NCBI GenBank assembly: GCA_030429955.1
Contig: JAUIGO010000024.1
Coordinates: 1-41,163 of the forward strand
Reading direction: 5' to 3'
From: Bacteroidia bacterium
GTDB lineage: Bacteria; Bacteroidota; Bacteroidia; Flavobacteriales; Flavobacteriaceae
Length of the DNA stretch: 41,163 nt
How positions within the stretch are numbered: the stretch's first letter is position 1; each line of letters begins with the position of its first letter. Of the stretch, positions 25,777 to 34,316 are shown in pieces. Both the position numbers and the translations under genes were made by a program. Below the pieces are notes generated by a model. It did not search any database. It was not told the DNA's origin and saw only the letters and a program-made list of their open reading frames with translations.

Positions 25777-28700
25777 ATGAACAAAACATTTGCCATCATA
25801 ATGATTCTGCTATTTGCAAACCTTAGCCATTCACAAAATAATTACTCTGATTTATGGAAATCTGTCGAAAAATTTGAAGTTGAAGGCTTGCCGAAATCTG
25901 CTTTGGAAGTGGTTGAAACCATTAGTGTTAAAGCAGAAAAAGAGAATAATAATGTGCAACTAATTAAAGCGCTTTTGTTCAAAAGCAAGTTTGCTTTGAT
26001 TCTTGAAGAAGATGCGCAATTAAACATCATCAACGACTTTAAAACACAGATTTCACAAAGTGAATTTCCAACAAAAAATATTTTAGAAAACCTATTAGCC
26101 AATTTGTATTGGCAATACTTTCAGCAAAACAGATGGCAGTTTTATAACCGAACAAGCGTGGCTTCGACAGGCTCAGCCACCAATGAAGATTTCAGAACAT
26201 GGGATTTACAAACCTTATTTGATGAGATTCGCTTGCATTACCAAAATTCATTAGAGCAACAATTATTGTTGCAGCTAGAAGATTTAAAAAACTACGATGA
26301 GCTGTTAATCTTGCAAGAAGATTCTAAAACATACAGACCAACACTTTTTGATTTTCTGGCTCATAATGCTTTGGAATTTTATACCACTGACGAAAATAGC
26401 ATTACCAAACCTGCTTACAAGTTTGAAATTGATAACGAGCAGTTTTTAAGTGATTCGCAAAACTTTTCACGTTTAAACATCACTTCAAAAGACAGCACTT
26501 CATTACAATTACAAGCCTTAAAATTGTATCAAGAGTTAACTAAGTTTCATTCAAAAGATGAATCACCTCATGCATTAGCTGATGTTGATATCAACCGTTT
26601 ATTGTATGTGAAACAGCATGCTACTTTTAATGATATTGATTCTAAATTGTTAGAAACCTTAAAAACTGAAAGCAACCGTTTAAAATCACACGAAGTTTCA
26701 GCTTTGTATGATTTTGAAATAGCTTCAATATATTTTGAACAAGGCAATACGTATGAGCCAACTACCAACGAGACGCATCGTTGGAAACTCAAAGAAGCAA
26801 TTGAAATATGTGATGCTGTCATCAATAAATTCCCTAAAAGCAAAGGTGCCGAAAAATGCCAAATTTTAAAGCAACAAATCCTTCAATCCTCATTACAAAT
26901 TACAGCTGAAAGTCATTTGCCAATCAACTCAAATTCGCGATTATTAATTCGCTACAAAAACTTAGAAAACTTAGCTTTTAAAGTCTATCAATTAAGTAGA
27001 GATCAATATGAAACGCTAAATACAACCTACAGAAAAGAAGAGCAACTTGCATTTATTAAAAAACTAAAGATCGATAAACAATGGCAAAGTAATTTGCCTA
27101 ATGAAAACGATTATCAGACACATACAACTGAAGTGGTTGTTCCAGCATTAAACAATGGCTATTTTGTAGTGTTTGCATCGCCTGAAACCTCAAATGAACA
27201 AACTTTTGCTTATGCAACACTTCAAGTCACTAATATGGCTATTATAGATAAAAGTGATAGCAAGAATTACATTTATCAAGTCATCGATAGAAACAACGGA
27301 CAACCTATTGCTAATACAAAAGTGACGTTAAACTTTAGTAGAGGTAATAACAATGAGCAAACCGAACATAAGACCACAAACTCTAATGGCGAAATTCAAC
27401 TCACCAAAACTAGAGATCGTTGGAGACTTGATATGATTATTCAAAATAAAAATGACATTGCTTATTTTGACAACTACAATCTATACAGATATTACAATGA
27501 CGATAAAGAAGAAAGAGTAACCTATAATGTTTTTATATTTACGGACAGAAGCATTTACAGACCTGGACAAACGGTTTATTTTAAAGGCATTGCCATGAAA
27601 ACTGAAAATGGGAAATCTGAGGTTTTAGAAAAGGAAGCTGTCATTGCAACACTTTTTGATGTCAATAATGAAATTATTTCTCAACACAATTTAAAGACCA
27701 ATGATTTTGGTTCAATTTCTGGCGAATTTATCTTACCAAGTAATGGCTTAAACGGAGAATTTCGAATTGAAATATATTCAGTCAACAATAATAGATTCAG
27801 ATCTAATACTTATATCTCAGTCGAAGAATACAAACGTCCTAAATTTGAAACTACTTTCAATCCAGTTACTGAAACTTTTAAAATCAACGATTCTGTAACT
27901 GTAAAAGGAAATGCTTTGGCTTACGCTGGAAGCAACATTACTGATGCCAAAGTAGTGTATCGTGTGCATAGAAAAGTGCAATATCCTCGTTGGTATTTTT
28001 GGTATCGTCCTTGGTTTAATAGTGAACCTCAGGAAATTGCTTATGGCCAAAGTATCACCAATGAGAAAGGGGAATTTGAAATCACCTTTAATGCATTACC
28101 AGACCAAAGCGTTAATGCATCTAGCTTACCAATTTTCAATTATGAAATCACAGCAGATGTCACCGATTTAAATGGTGAAACCAGAAGTGCAACCACGATT
28201 GTCAATGTTGGTTATCATGCCTTGACAGCCAATATTTCGGTGGATGCTAAACTAGATAAAACTCAAAAGGACCACAAACTAACTATTGACACTAAAAACC
28301 TTAATGGTGAATTTGTACCTGCAAAAGGAAACATTAAAATCTTCAAGTTAGTTGCGCCTAAGTCTGTTTTGAGACCACGTAAATGGCAAGCTCCAGATTA
28401 TCAAATGCTTACTAAAAATGAGTTCAAACAACTGTTTCCACACGATGCTTATGCCAATGAAGACGATAGCAATCAATGGAAAAAAGGCAGCTTAGTATTT
28501 GAAAAGTCATTCGACACTGATAAATCTAAAGAACTCGCTTTAGGCAACATTAAAAAATGGGAATCTGGTCAGTATGTTATTGTTTTGGAAACCAAAGACA
28601 AATTTGGTCAATATGTGAAAGACCAAACAAAAACAATGCTGTACAGTGATAAAGACAAACAGATTTCAGACAATCAATTGTTTAGTGTTGTAACAGATAA

Positions 28701-31700
28701 AGCGACATACACTATTGGCGATACTGCGATATTAACCTTTGCTTCAGCTGCAAATATTAAGGTTACTGTTGATGTTGAAAAAGATCATAAGACGGTTAAG
28801 ACAGAAATCATTCAACTAAACAACAGCAAGCAGACCATAAGCATTCCTGTTACTCAAAACGATTTAGGTGGCTTTGTGGTGCATTACAGTTTTGCTGCCT
28901 TTAATAGCTTTGAAAATGGAAGCCTAAACATGAGTGTGCCTTATCCAAAAACAGATTTGGACATTGAAACACTGACCTTTAGAGACAAACTACAACCAGG
29001 AACTGATGAAACTTGGAGTTTTAAAATTAAAGGTCCTAAAGGCGATAAAGTGTCTGCCGAATTATTAGCAAGCATGTATGATGCGTCGTTAGACCAATTC
29101 AAGCCACATAATTGGGCTTTTAATCCTATTCAAAACCCAATATATTATAGTTATTCTTACAGAAATGCTGGACAAAGTTTTGGAAATATCACCTTTAGAA
29201 TACAACAAGAAAGAGCACCTTATTATCAATTTAAAACACAACAATACGACCAAATGAATTGGTTTGGGTTTCATTTTGGTTTTGGAAAAACTAAATATTT
29301 AAGAAGAAGTGCTCCAATAGCTAATGCAAATATTCAAGAAGAAGTATCAATGGCTTTTGCAGAAGATGATGAACTAGAATCTGTTGTCGTTATGGATACT
29401 CTCAATGAAAAAGACCTTGTTTATAAAAATAAAACTGAACAAAGTGGTGGTTATATTATGGCAGAACTGACTAAAAATGAAAAAACAGACTTCTCAGGTG
29501 TCACTATTCGTAAAAACCTTCAAGAAACCGCCTTTTTCTTTCCGCATTTACAAACAGATAAAGAAGGTAATGTGACGTTTAGTTTTACTACACCTGAGGC
29601 TTTAACTAAATGGAAATTGCAGTTAGTAGCTCATACCAAAACTTTGGAAAGTGCAGTAACATCTTTAGAAACAGTCACCCAAAAAGAATTGATGGTCATT
29701 CCAAATGCACCTCGTTTTTTACGTGAAGGTGATCAAATTACCATTAGCACCAAAATTGCAAACCTCACTGATAAAATACTTTCAGGACAAGCTAAGTTAG
29801 AGCTAACAGATGCAATCTCAGGCAAAGACATTACCGCCAAGTTGCTCAGTTCTTCCCCTTTGGGGAAGTTAGATGGGGCTTCTTCCTTTTCAGTAGATGC
29901 CAAAGGCAACACACAAGTATCTTGGCAATTAGATATTCCAGACACAGTACAAGCAGTGCAATACAAAATCATAGCAAAAGCAGGCGATTTTAGTGATGGT
30001 GAGCAAAATGCACTTCCAGTTTTATCTAACAGAATGTTGGTGACTGAAACCTTACCAATGTGGATTAGAAGTAACGAAACAAGAACATTCTCTCTAGATA
30101 AACTAAAAACCAACACCTCAACTAGTTTAAAGCACCATAAGTTAACTCTTGAAATGACAAGCAATCCTGCTTGGTATGCTGTACAAGCGCTACCATACCT
30201 CATGGAATATCCTTATGAGTGCAATGAGCAAACCTTTTCAAGATATTATGCCAATGCTTTGGCTAGTCATATTGCAAATAGCAATCCTAGAATTCAAGAG
30301 GTGTTTAACCAATGGAGAAATGCTGACGCACTTATTTCTAACCTTGAAAAAAATGAGGAATTAAAGTCTATCCTCATTCAAGAAACACCTTGGTTACGAG
30401 ATGCTCAAAGCGAAACCGAACAGAAAAAACGTATTGCGTTGTTATTCGACCTCAACAAAATGAATAACGAATTACAATCGGCTTTACGAAAATTGCAAAA
30501 CAATCAAATGAACTCTGGTGCTTGGGCTTGGTTTAATGGTGGACGTGAAAATCGTTACATCACTCAACACATTATTACTGGTTTTGGTCATTTAAAACAG
30601 TTAGGTGTCACGTCGAGCGCAGTCGAGACGTCTGTGATTCAAAAAGCAATCAACTATTTGGACTCAGAATTTGTACAAGAATATAAAGACATCAGAAAAT
30701 ATAATAAGGATGTCGATTTAAGCAAAGACCATCTAAGTTATACACAACTGCATTATTTGTATATGCGAAGCTTCTTCAAAGACATTGAGAAATCAAAAGA
30801 AGTTGAAGATATTACAGCTTATTATCATTCTCAAATTAAAAAATATTGGCTATCTCGTTCATTGTACGCAAAAGGACTGATGGCTTTGGTTGTAGATAGA
30901 ATGGATGATAAAACGACTTCAGCAAAAATTTTAAAGTCATTAAAAGAGAACAGCATCACGTCTGATGAATTAGGCATGTATTGGAAAGAAAACACGAGTT
31001 CTTGGCATTGGTATCAAGCACCTATTGAAACGCAAGCTCTAATGATTGAGGTCTTTTCAGAAGTTGGAGAGTCATTATATGTCACGCTGAGCGCAGTCGA
31101 AGCGCAAAAGAAGAATCTTGAAGATATTGATAATCTTAAAATCTGGTTACTTAAAAACAAGCAAACCAACCAATGGAAAACCACCAAAGCAACTACTGAA
31201 GCAGTGTATGCTTTATTGTTGCAAGGCAGCGATTGGTTAAGCGTAACAGATATGGTTGATGTGGTTTTAGGAGGGCAAAATATTAATCCATCAAAGCTTG
31301 AAAATGTAAAAGTAGAAGCAGGAACTGGTTATTATAAAACATCTTGGAGTGGATCTGAAATTCAACCAAAAATGGCAGACGTAAAACTCACCAAAAAAGG
31401 TGATGGTATTGCTTGGGGAAGTCTGTATTGGCAATATTTTGAAGATTTAGATAAGATTACTTCTGCTGAAACTCCGCTTAAGTTGAACAAAAAACTATTC
31501 CTAAAAACCAATACAGATAAAGGCGAAGAAATTACCAAAATTACGTCTGACACGAAACTGCAAGTTGGTGATTTGGTAAGAGTTCGTATTGAGCTAAGAA
31601 GTGACAGAAACATGGAGTTCATTCACATGAAAGATATGCGAGCTTCAGGATTGGAACCTATAAATGTGTTGTCACAATACAAATGGCAAGATGGGTTGGG

Positions 31701-31902
31701 TTATTATGAAAGTACCAAAGATGCAAGCACTAATTTCTTCTTTGATTATTTACCTAAAGGCGTATATGTATTTGAATATGATTTACGCGTAAACAATGCT
31801 GGAAACATGAGTAATGGTATTACAACCATCCAAAGCATGTATGCACCAGAATTTAGTAGTCATAGTGAAGGTGTGAGGATTTCAGTGGGCAGTAATCAGT
31901 AG
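25777..31902 (+). CDS. Bacterial alpha-2-macroglobulin with thioester motif
   Basis: A 2041-residue protease-trapping protein, predicted periplasmic. It has a signal peptide ending in SHSQ (about 19) with no lipobox. Macroglobulin domains include FTDRSIYRPGQTVYFKG (about 585), the A2M domain has FFPHLQTDKEGNVTFSF (about 1255), and the thioester motif is CNEQ (Cys1482-Gln1485) in YPYECNEQTFSRYY. It then has an alpha-toroid domain and a C-terminal receptor-like domain. It is larger than E. coli YfhM (about 1650). At least four short palindromic repeats are translated in frame (residues 128-135, 1357-1370, 1611-1619 and 1769-1777), and a fifth repeat supplies the stop codon. The frequent partner gene for penicillin-binding protein 1C is not next to it. 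Confidence 0.93.
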   Translation: MNKTFAIIMILLFANLSHSQNNYSDLWKSVEKFEVEGLPKSALEVVETISVKAEKENNNVQLIKALLFKSKFALILEEDAQLNIINDFKTQISQSEFPTKNILENLLANLYWQYFQQNRWQFYNRTSVASTGSATNEDFRTWDLQTLFDEIRLHYQNSLEQQLLLQLEDLKNYDELLILQEDSKTYRPTLFDFLAHNALEFYTTDENSITKPAYKFEIDNEQFLSDSQNFSRLNITSKDSTSLQLQALKLYQELTKFHSKDESPHALADVDINRLLYVKQHATFNDIDSKLLETLKTESNRLKSHEVSALYDFEIASIYFEQGNTYEPTTNETHRWKLKEAIEICDAVINKFPKSKGAEKCQILKQQILQSSLQITAESHLPINSNSRLLIRYKNLENLAFKVYQLSRDQYETLNTTYRKEEQLAFIKKLKIDKQWQSNLPNENDYQTHTTEVVVPALNNGYFVVFASPETSNEQTFAYATLQVTNMAIIDKSDSKNYIYQVIDRNNGQPIANTKVTLNFSRGNNNEQTEHKTTNSNGEIQLTKTRDRWRLDMIIQNKNDIAYFDNYNLYRYYNDDKEERVTYNVFIFTDRSIYRPGQTVYFKGIAMKTENGKSEVLEKEAVIATLFDVNNEIISQHNLKTNDFGSISGEFILPSNGLNGEFRIEIYSVNNNRFRSNTYISVEEYKRPKFETTFNPVTETFKINDSVTVKGNALAYAGSNITDAKVVYRVHRKVQYPRWYFWYRPWFNSEPQEIAYGQSITNEKGEFEITFNALPDQSVNASSLPIFNYEITADVTDLNGETRSATTIVNVGYHALTANISVDAKLDKTQKDHKLTIDTKNLNGEFVPAKGNIKIFKLVAPKSVLRPRKWQAPDYQMLTKNEFKQLFPHDAYANEDDSNQWKKGSLVFEKSFDTDKSKELALGNIKKWESGQYVIVLETKDKFGQYVKDQTKTMLYSDKDKQISDNQLFSVVTDKATYTIGDTAILTFASAANIKVTVDVEKDHKTVKTEIIQLNNSKQTISIPVTQNDLGGFVVHYSFAAFNSFENGSLNMSVPYPKTDLDIETLTFRDKLQPGTDETWSFKIKGPKGDKVSAELLASMYDASLDQFKPHNWAFNPIQNPIYYSYSYRNAGQSFGNITFRIQQERAPYYQFKTQQYDQMNWFGFHFGFGKTKYLRRSAPIANANIQEEVSMAFAEDDELESVVVMDTLNEKDLVYKNKTEQSGGYIMAELTKNEKTDFSGVTIRKNLQETAFFFPHLQTDKEGNVTFSFTTPEALTKWKLQLVAHTKTLESAVTSLETVTQKELMVIPNAPRFLREGDQITISTKIANLTDKILSGQAKLELTDAISGKDITAKLLSSSPLGKLDGASSFSVDAKGNTQVSWQLDIPDTVQAVQYKIIAKAGDFSDGEQNALPVLSNRMLVTETLPMWIRSNETRTFSLDKLKTNTSTSLKHHKLTLEMTSNPAWYAVQALPYLMEYPYECNEQTFSRYYANALASHIANSNPRIQEVFNQWRNADALISNLEKNEELKSILIQETPWLRDAQSETEQKKRIALLFDLNKMNNELQSALRKLQNNQMNSGAWAWFNGGRENRYITQHIITGFGHLKQLGVTSSAVETSVIQKAINYLDSEFVQEYKDIRKYNKDVDLSKDHLSYTQLHYLYMRSFFKDIEKSKEVEDITAYYHSQIKKYWLSRSLYAKGLMALVVDRMDDKTTSAKILKSLKENSITSDELGMYWKENTSSWHWYQAPIETQALMIEVFSEVGESLYVTLSAVEAQKKNLEDIDNLKIWLLKNKQTNQWKTTKATTEAVYALLLQGSDWLSVTDMVDVVLGGQNINPSKLENVKVEAGTGYYKTSWSGSEIQPKMADVKLTKKGDGIAWGSLYWQYFEDLDKITSAETPLKLNKKLFLKTNTDKGEEITKITSDTKLQVGDLVRVRIELRSDRNMEFIHMKDMRASGLEPINVLSQYKWQDGLGYYESTKDASTNFFFDYLPKGVYVFEYDLRVNNAGNMSNGITTIQSMYAPEFSSHSEGVRISVGSNQ
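26158..26180 (+). repeat. Palindromic repeat inside the alpha-2-macroglobulin gene (GTGGCT arms)
   Basis: GTGGCT (26158-26163) and AGCCAC (26175-26180) flank TCGACAGGCTC. It reads in frame as VASTGSAT, a small-residue stretch between NRTS and NEDFRTWD. The sequence resembles short interspersed palindromes found between genes in many bacteroidetes. Confidence 0.7.
29852..29878 (+). repeat. Palindromic repeat inside the alpha-2-macroglobulin gene (CTTCCCC arms)
   Basis: CTTCCCC (29852-29858) and GGGGAAG (29862-29868) form a hairpin with a TTT loop, followed by TTAGATGGGG. It is translated in frame as part of SSSPLGKLDGASSF. The hairpin-plus-GGGG tail is of the same general design as the intergenic element at 31933-31972. 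Confidence 0.65.
30607..30633 (+). repeat. Palindromic repeat inside the alpha-2-macroglobulin gene (GAGCGCAGTCGA core, copy 1)
   Basis: Arms CGTC (30611-30614) and GACG (30627-30630) flank the core GAGCGCAGTCGA (30615-30626). Translated in frame as VTSSAVETS. The arms differ from those of copy 2 but remain complementary. Confidence 0.75.
31081..31107 (+). repeat. Palindromic repeat inside the alpha-2-macroglobulin gene (GAGCGCAGTCGA core, copy 2)
   Basis: Arms CGCT (31085-31088) and AGCG (31101-31104) flank a core identical to copy 1 (31089-31100). It is translated in the same frame as copy 1, giving VTLSAVEAQ. It lies in a loop-like stretch between SEVGESLY and KKNLEDIDNLK. Confidence 0.75.
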
Positions 31903-31913
31903 GCAGTATTCAG
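31887..31913 (+). repeat. Tandem GGCAGTA repeat at the alpha-2-macroglobulin stop codon
   Basis: GGCAGTAATCAGTA (31887-31900) is followed by GGCAGTATTCAGTC (31901-31914), two near-identical 14-base units. The first unit encodes the last residues (GSNQ) and the TAG stop. Similar CAGTA-rich repeats occur between genes in related bacteria, so the natural C-terminus has probably been altered. Confidence 0.6.
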
Positions 31914-31932
31914 TCGTATTTCTGCATAAAAT

Positions 31933-31972
31933 CCTTCCTTTAAAAAGGGAAGGTGTCCACAGGACGGAAGGG
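31933..31972. repeat. Palindromic element between the alpha-2-macroglobulin and DUF4136 genes
   Basis: CCTTCCTTT (31933-31941) pairs with AAAGGGAAGG (31944-31953), one bulged G. A second small hairpin, GTCC-ac-AGGAC, follows and then GGAAGGG. It sits between convergent genes, so it may also act as a terminator, but its two-part design resembles a mobile palindromic element. Confidence 0.6.
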
Positions 31973-31975
31973 TTT

Positions 31976-32500
31976 TTATTTTGTTGGTGGATATCCTTTC
32001 ATTACTTTCTCAACAATAGCATTAAATTGAGTTTCTCGTTTTTCTGGTGAAGCATTTGGGTTGAAACCACTTTCGCTTTCTGCCTGCCAAAATAATCCAA
32101 TGCCATCTTCGTCAATAAATTCAAACAAGATGGTTCTGTTCATTTTTGGCTGGCCAACAGGTAATCCAATAGAGATGCCTCCTCCAACATTTCGTCCGCC
32201 TCCTCCAACACCTACACCAACAGTATTTCTGTTGTTGTTTTCGTATTCACTACTTACAACATTAACATAAAAATCTGGAGTCTCAGATAAGGTTAATCCT
32301 TTAGCTTGCATTTGAGCATCCATGACACTTAATAAACGTTTGGTATCAAGTTCGTTCAAGCCAGTTTCTAAATCAGAATAGTAATTATAGGTTTTGTATG
32401 TGGTAAAATCGGTTCCTCTTTCATAATCGTAGTTGACATAAATTGGAGCACAGGCAGAAATGACAACTATTAAAAACAGTACAAATATCTTTTTCATCAT
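31976..32500 (-). CDS. DUF4136 lipoprotein
   Basis: A 174-residue predicted lipoprotein of the DUF4136 family, function unknown. I chose the start MMKKIFVLFL at 32500 (or the next ATG at 32497) because it gives a normal signal peptide with lipobox ISAC and then APIYVNYDY. Family marks include DFTTYKTYNYY (about 30-40) and SETPDFYVNV. The segment GVGVGGGGRNVGGGISIG (about 95-113) is a glycine-rich stretch. It lies three bases after... upstream of, and in the same direction as, the potassium channel gene (gap about 30 bases), so the two may be co-transcribed. Confidence 0.85.
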   Translation of the reverse strand: MMKKIFVLFLIVVISACAPIYVNYDYERGTDFTTYKTYNYYSDLETGLNELDTKRLLSVMDAQMQAKGLTLSETPDFYVNVVSSEYENNNRNTVGVGVGGGGRNVGGGISIGLPVGQPKMNRTILFEFIDEDGIGLFWQAESESGFNPNASPEKRETQFNAIVEKVMKGYPPTK

Positions 32501-32527
32501 CTTATTTTTAATAAAATTAATCAAAAA

Positions 32528-33232
32528 TTATTCCTTTTTGTCAACAGAACGTGTTAAAGCCGATGAAATAATTCCTGTTGGAATGGCTACAATTCCTAAA
32601 CCAATCATTAAAATAATGAAGGTAAAGACTTTTCCTCCAACTGTTATTGGATATACATCACCATAACCAACCGTTGTTAGCGTTATAATTGCCCACCACA
32701 AACTGTCAAAAATAGACGTAAAATGTTCTGGCTGTGCTTGATTTTCAAAATAATAAATACCAACAGCTGAGAAGTAAATGAGCATCAACGTAATGAAGAT
32801 AAAAAGCAGTATTTCTTCTTTGGCTGTTTTTATAGCTCTTACAAAATGATTCATCGCTTTATTATAACGAACTAATTTGAGCACTCTAAATAAGCGCAAA
32901 AAACGCAAGGCTCTTAATGAACGTAAATCGATTCCGAAGGATAAATAAAATGGAAGAATAGCGACTAAATCAATCAGTCCAAAAAAACTAAAAATAAATC
33001 TTGGTTTGCTGTCTGCCACATAAATTCTTAAGATATATTCAACAGTAAAAACAACGACGCAAAATATTTCAATAGCTCTTAAAAGATATCTTGTTTCTGG
33101 TTTTAAATTGGGTAAAGTTTCAACTGAAAATGTAATTAGAGATACTAAAATTAAAGCTTGAATAAAAAAAGCAAACCATCTGCTTAATTTATTATCATTA
33201 AACTCTACGAAGCTTTTTATAAATCCTCTCAT
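32528..33232 (-). CDS. Voltage-gated potassium channel subunit (ion transporter family)
   Basis: A 234-residue six-helix channel subunit. The S4 voltage sensor (about 102-122) has Arg every third residue (104, 107, 110, 113, 116). The pore loop holds the potassium selectivity filter TVGYGD (187-192), and S6 follows (GLGIVAIPTGIISSAL). There is no cytoplasmic RCK or cyclic-nucleotide domain; the protein ends soon after S6. It is predicted to act as a tetramer in the inner membrane. It lies 12 bases downstream of obg. Confidence 0.94.
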   Translation of the reverse strand: MRGFIKSFVEFNDNKLSRWFAFFIQALILVSLITFSVETLPNLKPETRYLLRAIEIFCVVVFTVEYILRIYVADSKPRFIFSFFGLIDLVAILPFYLSFGIDLRSLRALRFLRLFRVLKLVRYNKAMNHFVRAIKTAKEEILLFIFITLMLIYFSAVGIYYFENQAQPEHFTSIFDSLWWAIITLTTVGYGDVYPITVGGKVFTFIILMIGLGIVAIPTGIISSALTRSVDKKE

Positions 33233-33244
33233 AATTGTTCTAAT

Positions 33245-34243
33245 TTAAGAATTCAACATCTGCCACAATTTATCTTTAAGTTGGGTAATTCCTTGTTGCG
33301 CTACTGATGAAATAAAAATATAATCAATTGGTAGTTCGTTATCCAATTCTACTTTTAATTCTGCTTTAAGTTCATCATCTAACATGTCGCATTTAGAAAT
33401 GGCTATCAAACGACTTTTATCTAATAACTCAGGGTTGTAGCGTTTAAGTTCATCCAACAAAATATCATACTGTTCCTTTATATTTTTAGCATCAGCAGGA
33501 ATTAAAAACAATAAGGTAGAGTTACGTTCAATATGTCGTAAAAAGTAATGACCTAGTCCTTTTCCTTCGGCTGCACCTTCAATAATTCCAGGAATATCTG
33601 CCATAACAAAAGTCTGAAAATCGCGATACTCAACAATACCCAAATTAGGTTTTAGCGTGGTGAATTCGTAATCTGCGATTTTTGGTTTTGCCGACGTGAT
33701 AACTGAAAGCAACGTAGATTTTCCAGCATTTGGAAAACCAACCAACCCAACATCAGCTAAAATTTTAAGTTCAAGAGTAACACGTTTTTCTTCATGTGGC
33801 ATTCCTGGTTGCGCATAACGAGGTGTTTGATTGACTGAGTTTTTAAAGTGCCAATTACCACGTCCTCCCATACCTCCTTCACAAAGTATTTTTTCTTCAT
33901 CGTGTTTCGTAATTTCAAAAAGAATCTCATTACTTTCTGGATCTCTTACTACAGTTCCTAATGGTACATCAACATACACATCTTCACCATCAGCTCCAGT
34001 ACTTCTGCTTTTACTTCCATGTTCACCATGGCCAGCTTTAAAGTGCTTTTTAAATTTTAAGTGATAGAGTGTCCAAAGATTTTCATTCCCTCTAAGTATC
34101 ACATGACCACCTCGTCCTCCATCGCCTCCATCTGGACCGCCTTTGGTAATGAATTTTTCTCTATGTAAATGCGCAGAACCTTTGCCTCCATTTCCTGAAG
34201 TTGCATATATTTTTACATAGTCAACGAAATTACCTTCTGTCAT
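33245..34243 (-). CDS. obg: GTPase Obg/CgtA
   Basis: Essential ribosome-associated GTPase (50S maturation, stress response). The 332-residue protein has a glycine-rich Obg fold (1-158), then the G domain: P-loop GFPNAGKST (169-177), switch I FTTLKPN, G3 DIPG (216-219), and G4 as SKCD (283-286) in place of NKxD, a variant often seen in this family. The C-terminal OCT domain of some Obg proteins is absent. Its ATG is preceded by a gap containing a palindromic repeat (34257-34278) that separates it from the adk-containing gene. Confidence 0.96.
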   Translation of the reverse strand: MTEGNFVDYVKIYATSGNGGKGSAHLHREKFITKGGPDGGDGGRGGHVILRGNENLWTLYHLKFKKHFKAGHGEHGSKSRSTGADGEDVYVDVPLGTVVRDPESNEILFEITKHDEEKILCEGGMGGRGNWHFKNSVNQTPRYAQPGMPHEEKRVTLELKILADVGLVGFPNAGKSTLLSVITSAKPKIADYEFTTLKPNLGIVEYRDFQTFVMADIPGIIEGAAEGKGLGHYFLRHIERNSTLLFLIPADAKNIKEQYDILLDELKRYNPELLDKSRLIAISKCDMLDDELKAELKVELDNELPIDYIFISSVAQQGITQLKDKLWQMLNS

Positions 34244-34256
34244 GTCTTTATATTAA

Positions 34257-34278
34257 GATTCCTGCACAAGCAGGAATC
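34257..34278. repeat. Palindromic repeat between hpt-adk and obg
   Basis: GATTCCTGC and GCAGGAATC form a perfect 9-bp stem around ACAA. There is no T tract on the transcribed strand directly after it, so it is more like a dispersed palindromic repeat than a normal terminator, though it may reduce read-through into obg. Confidence 0.7.
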
Positions 34279-34316
34279 AAATTAATTAATTTTTATTAAA
34301 AAGTGAAAATACTATT

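Noticed and set aside
29733..30203. 156-codon open frame opposite the alpha-2-macroglobulin gene
   Set aside because: It is the longest shadow frame but has no domain, no promoter and lies antisense to the A2M and thioester regions.
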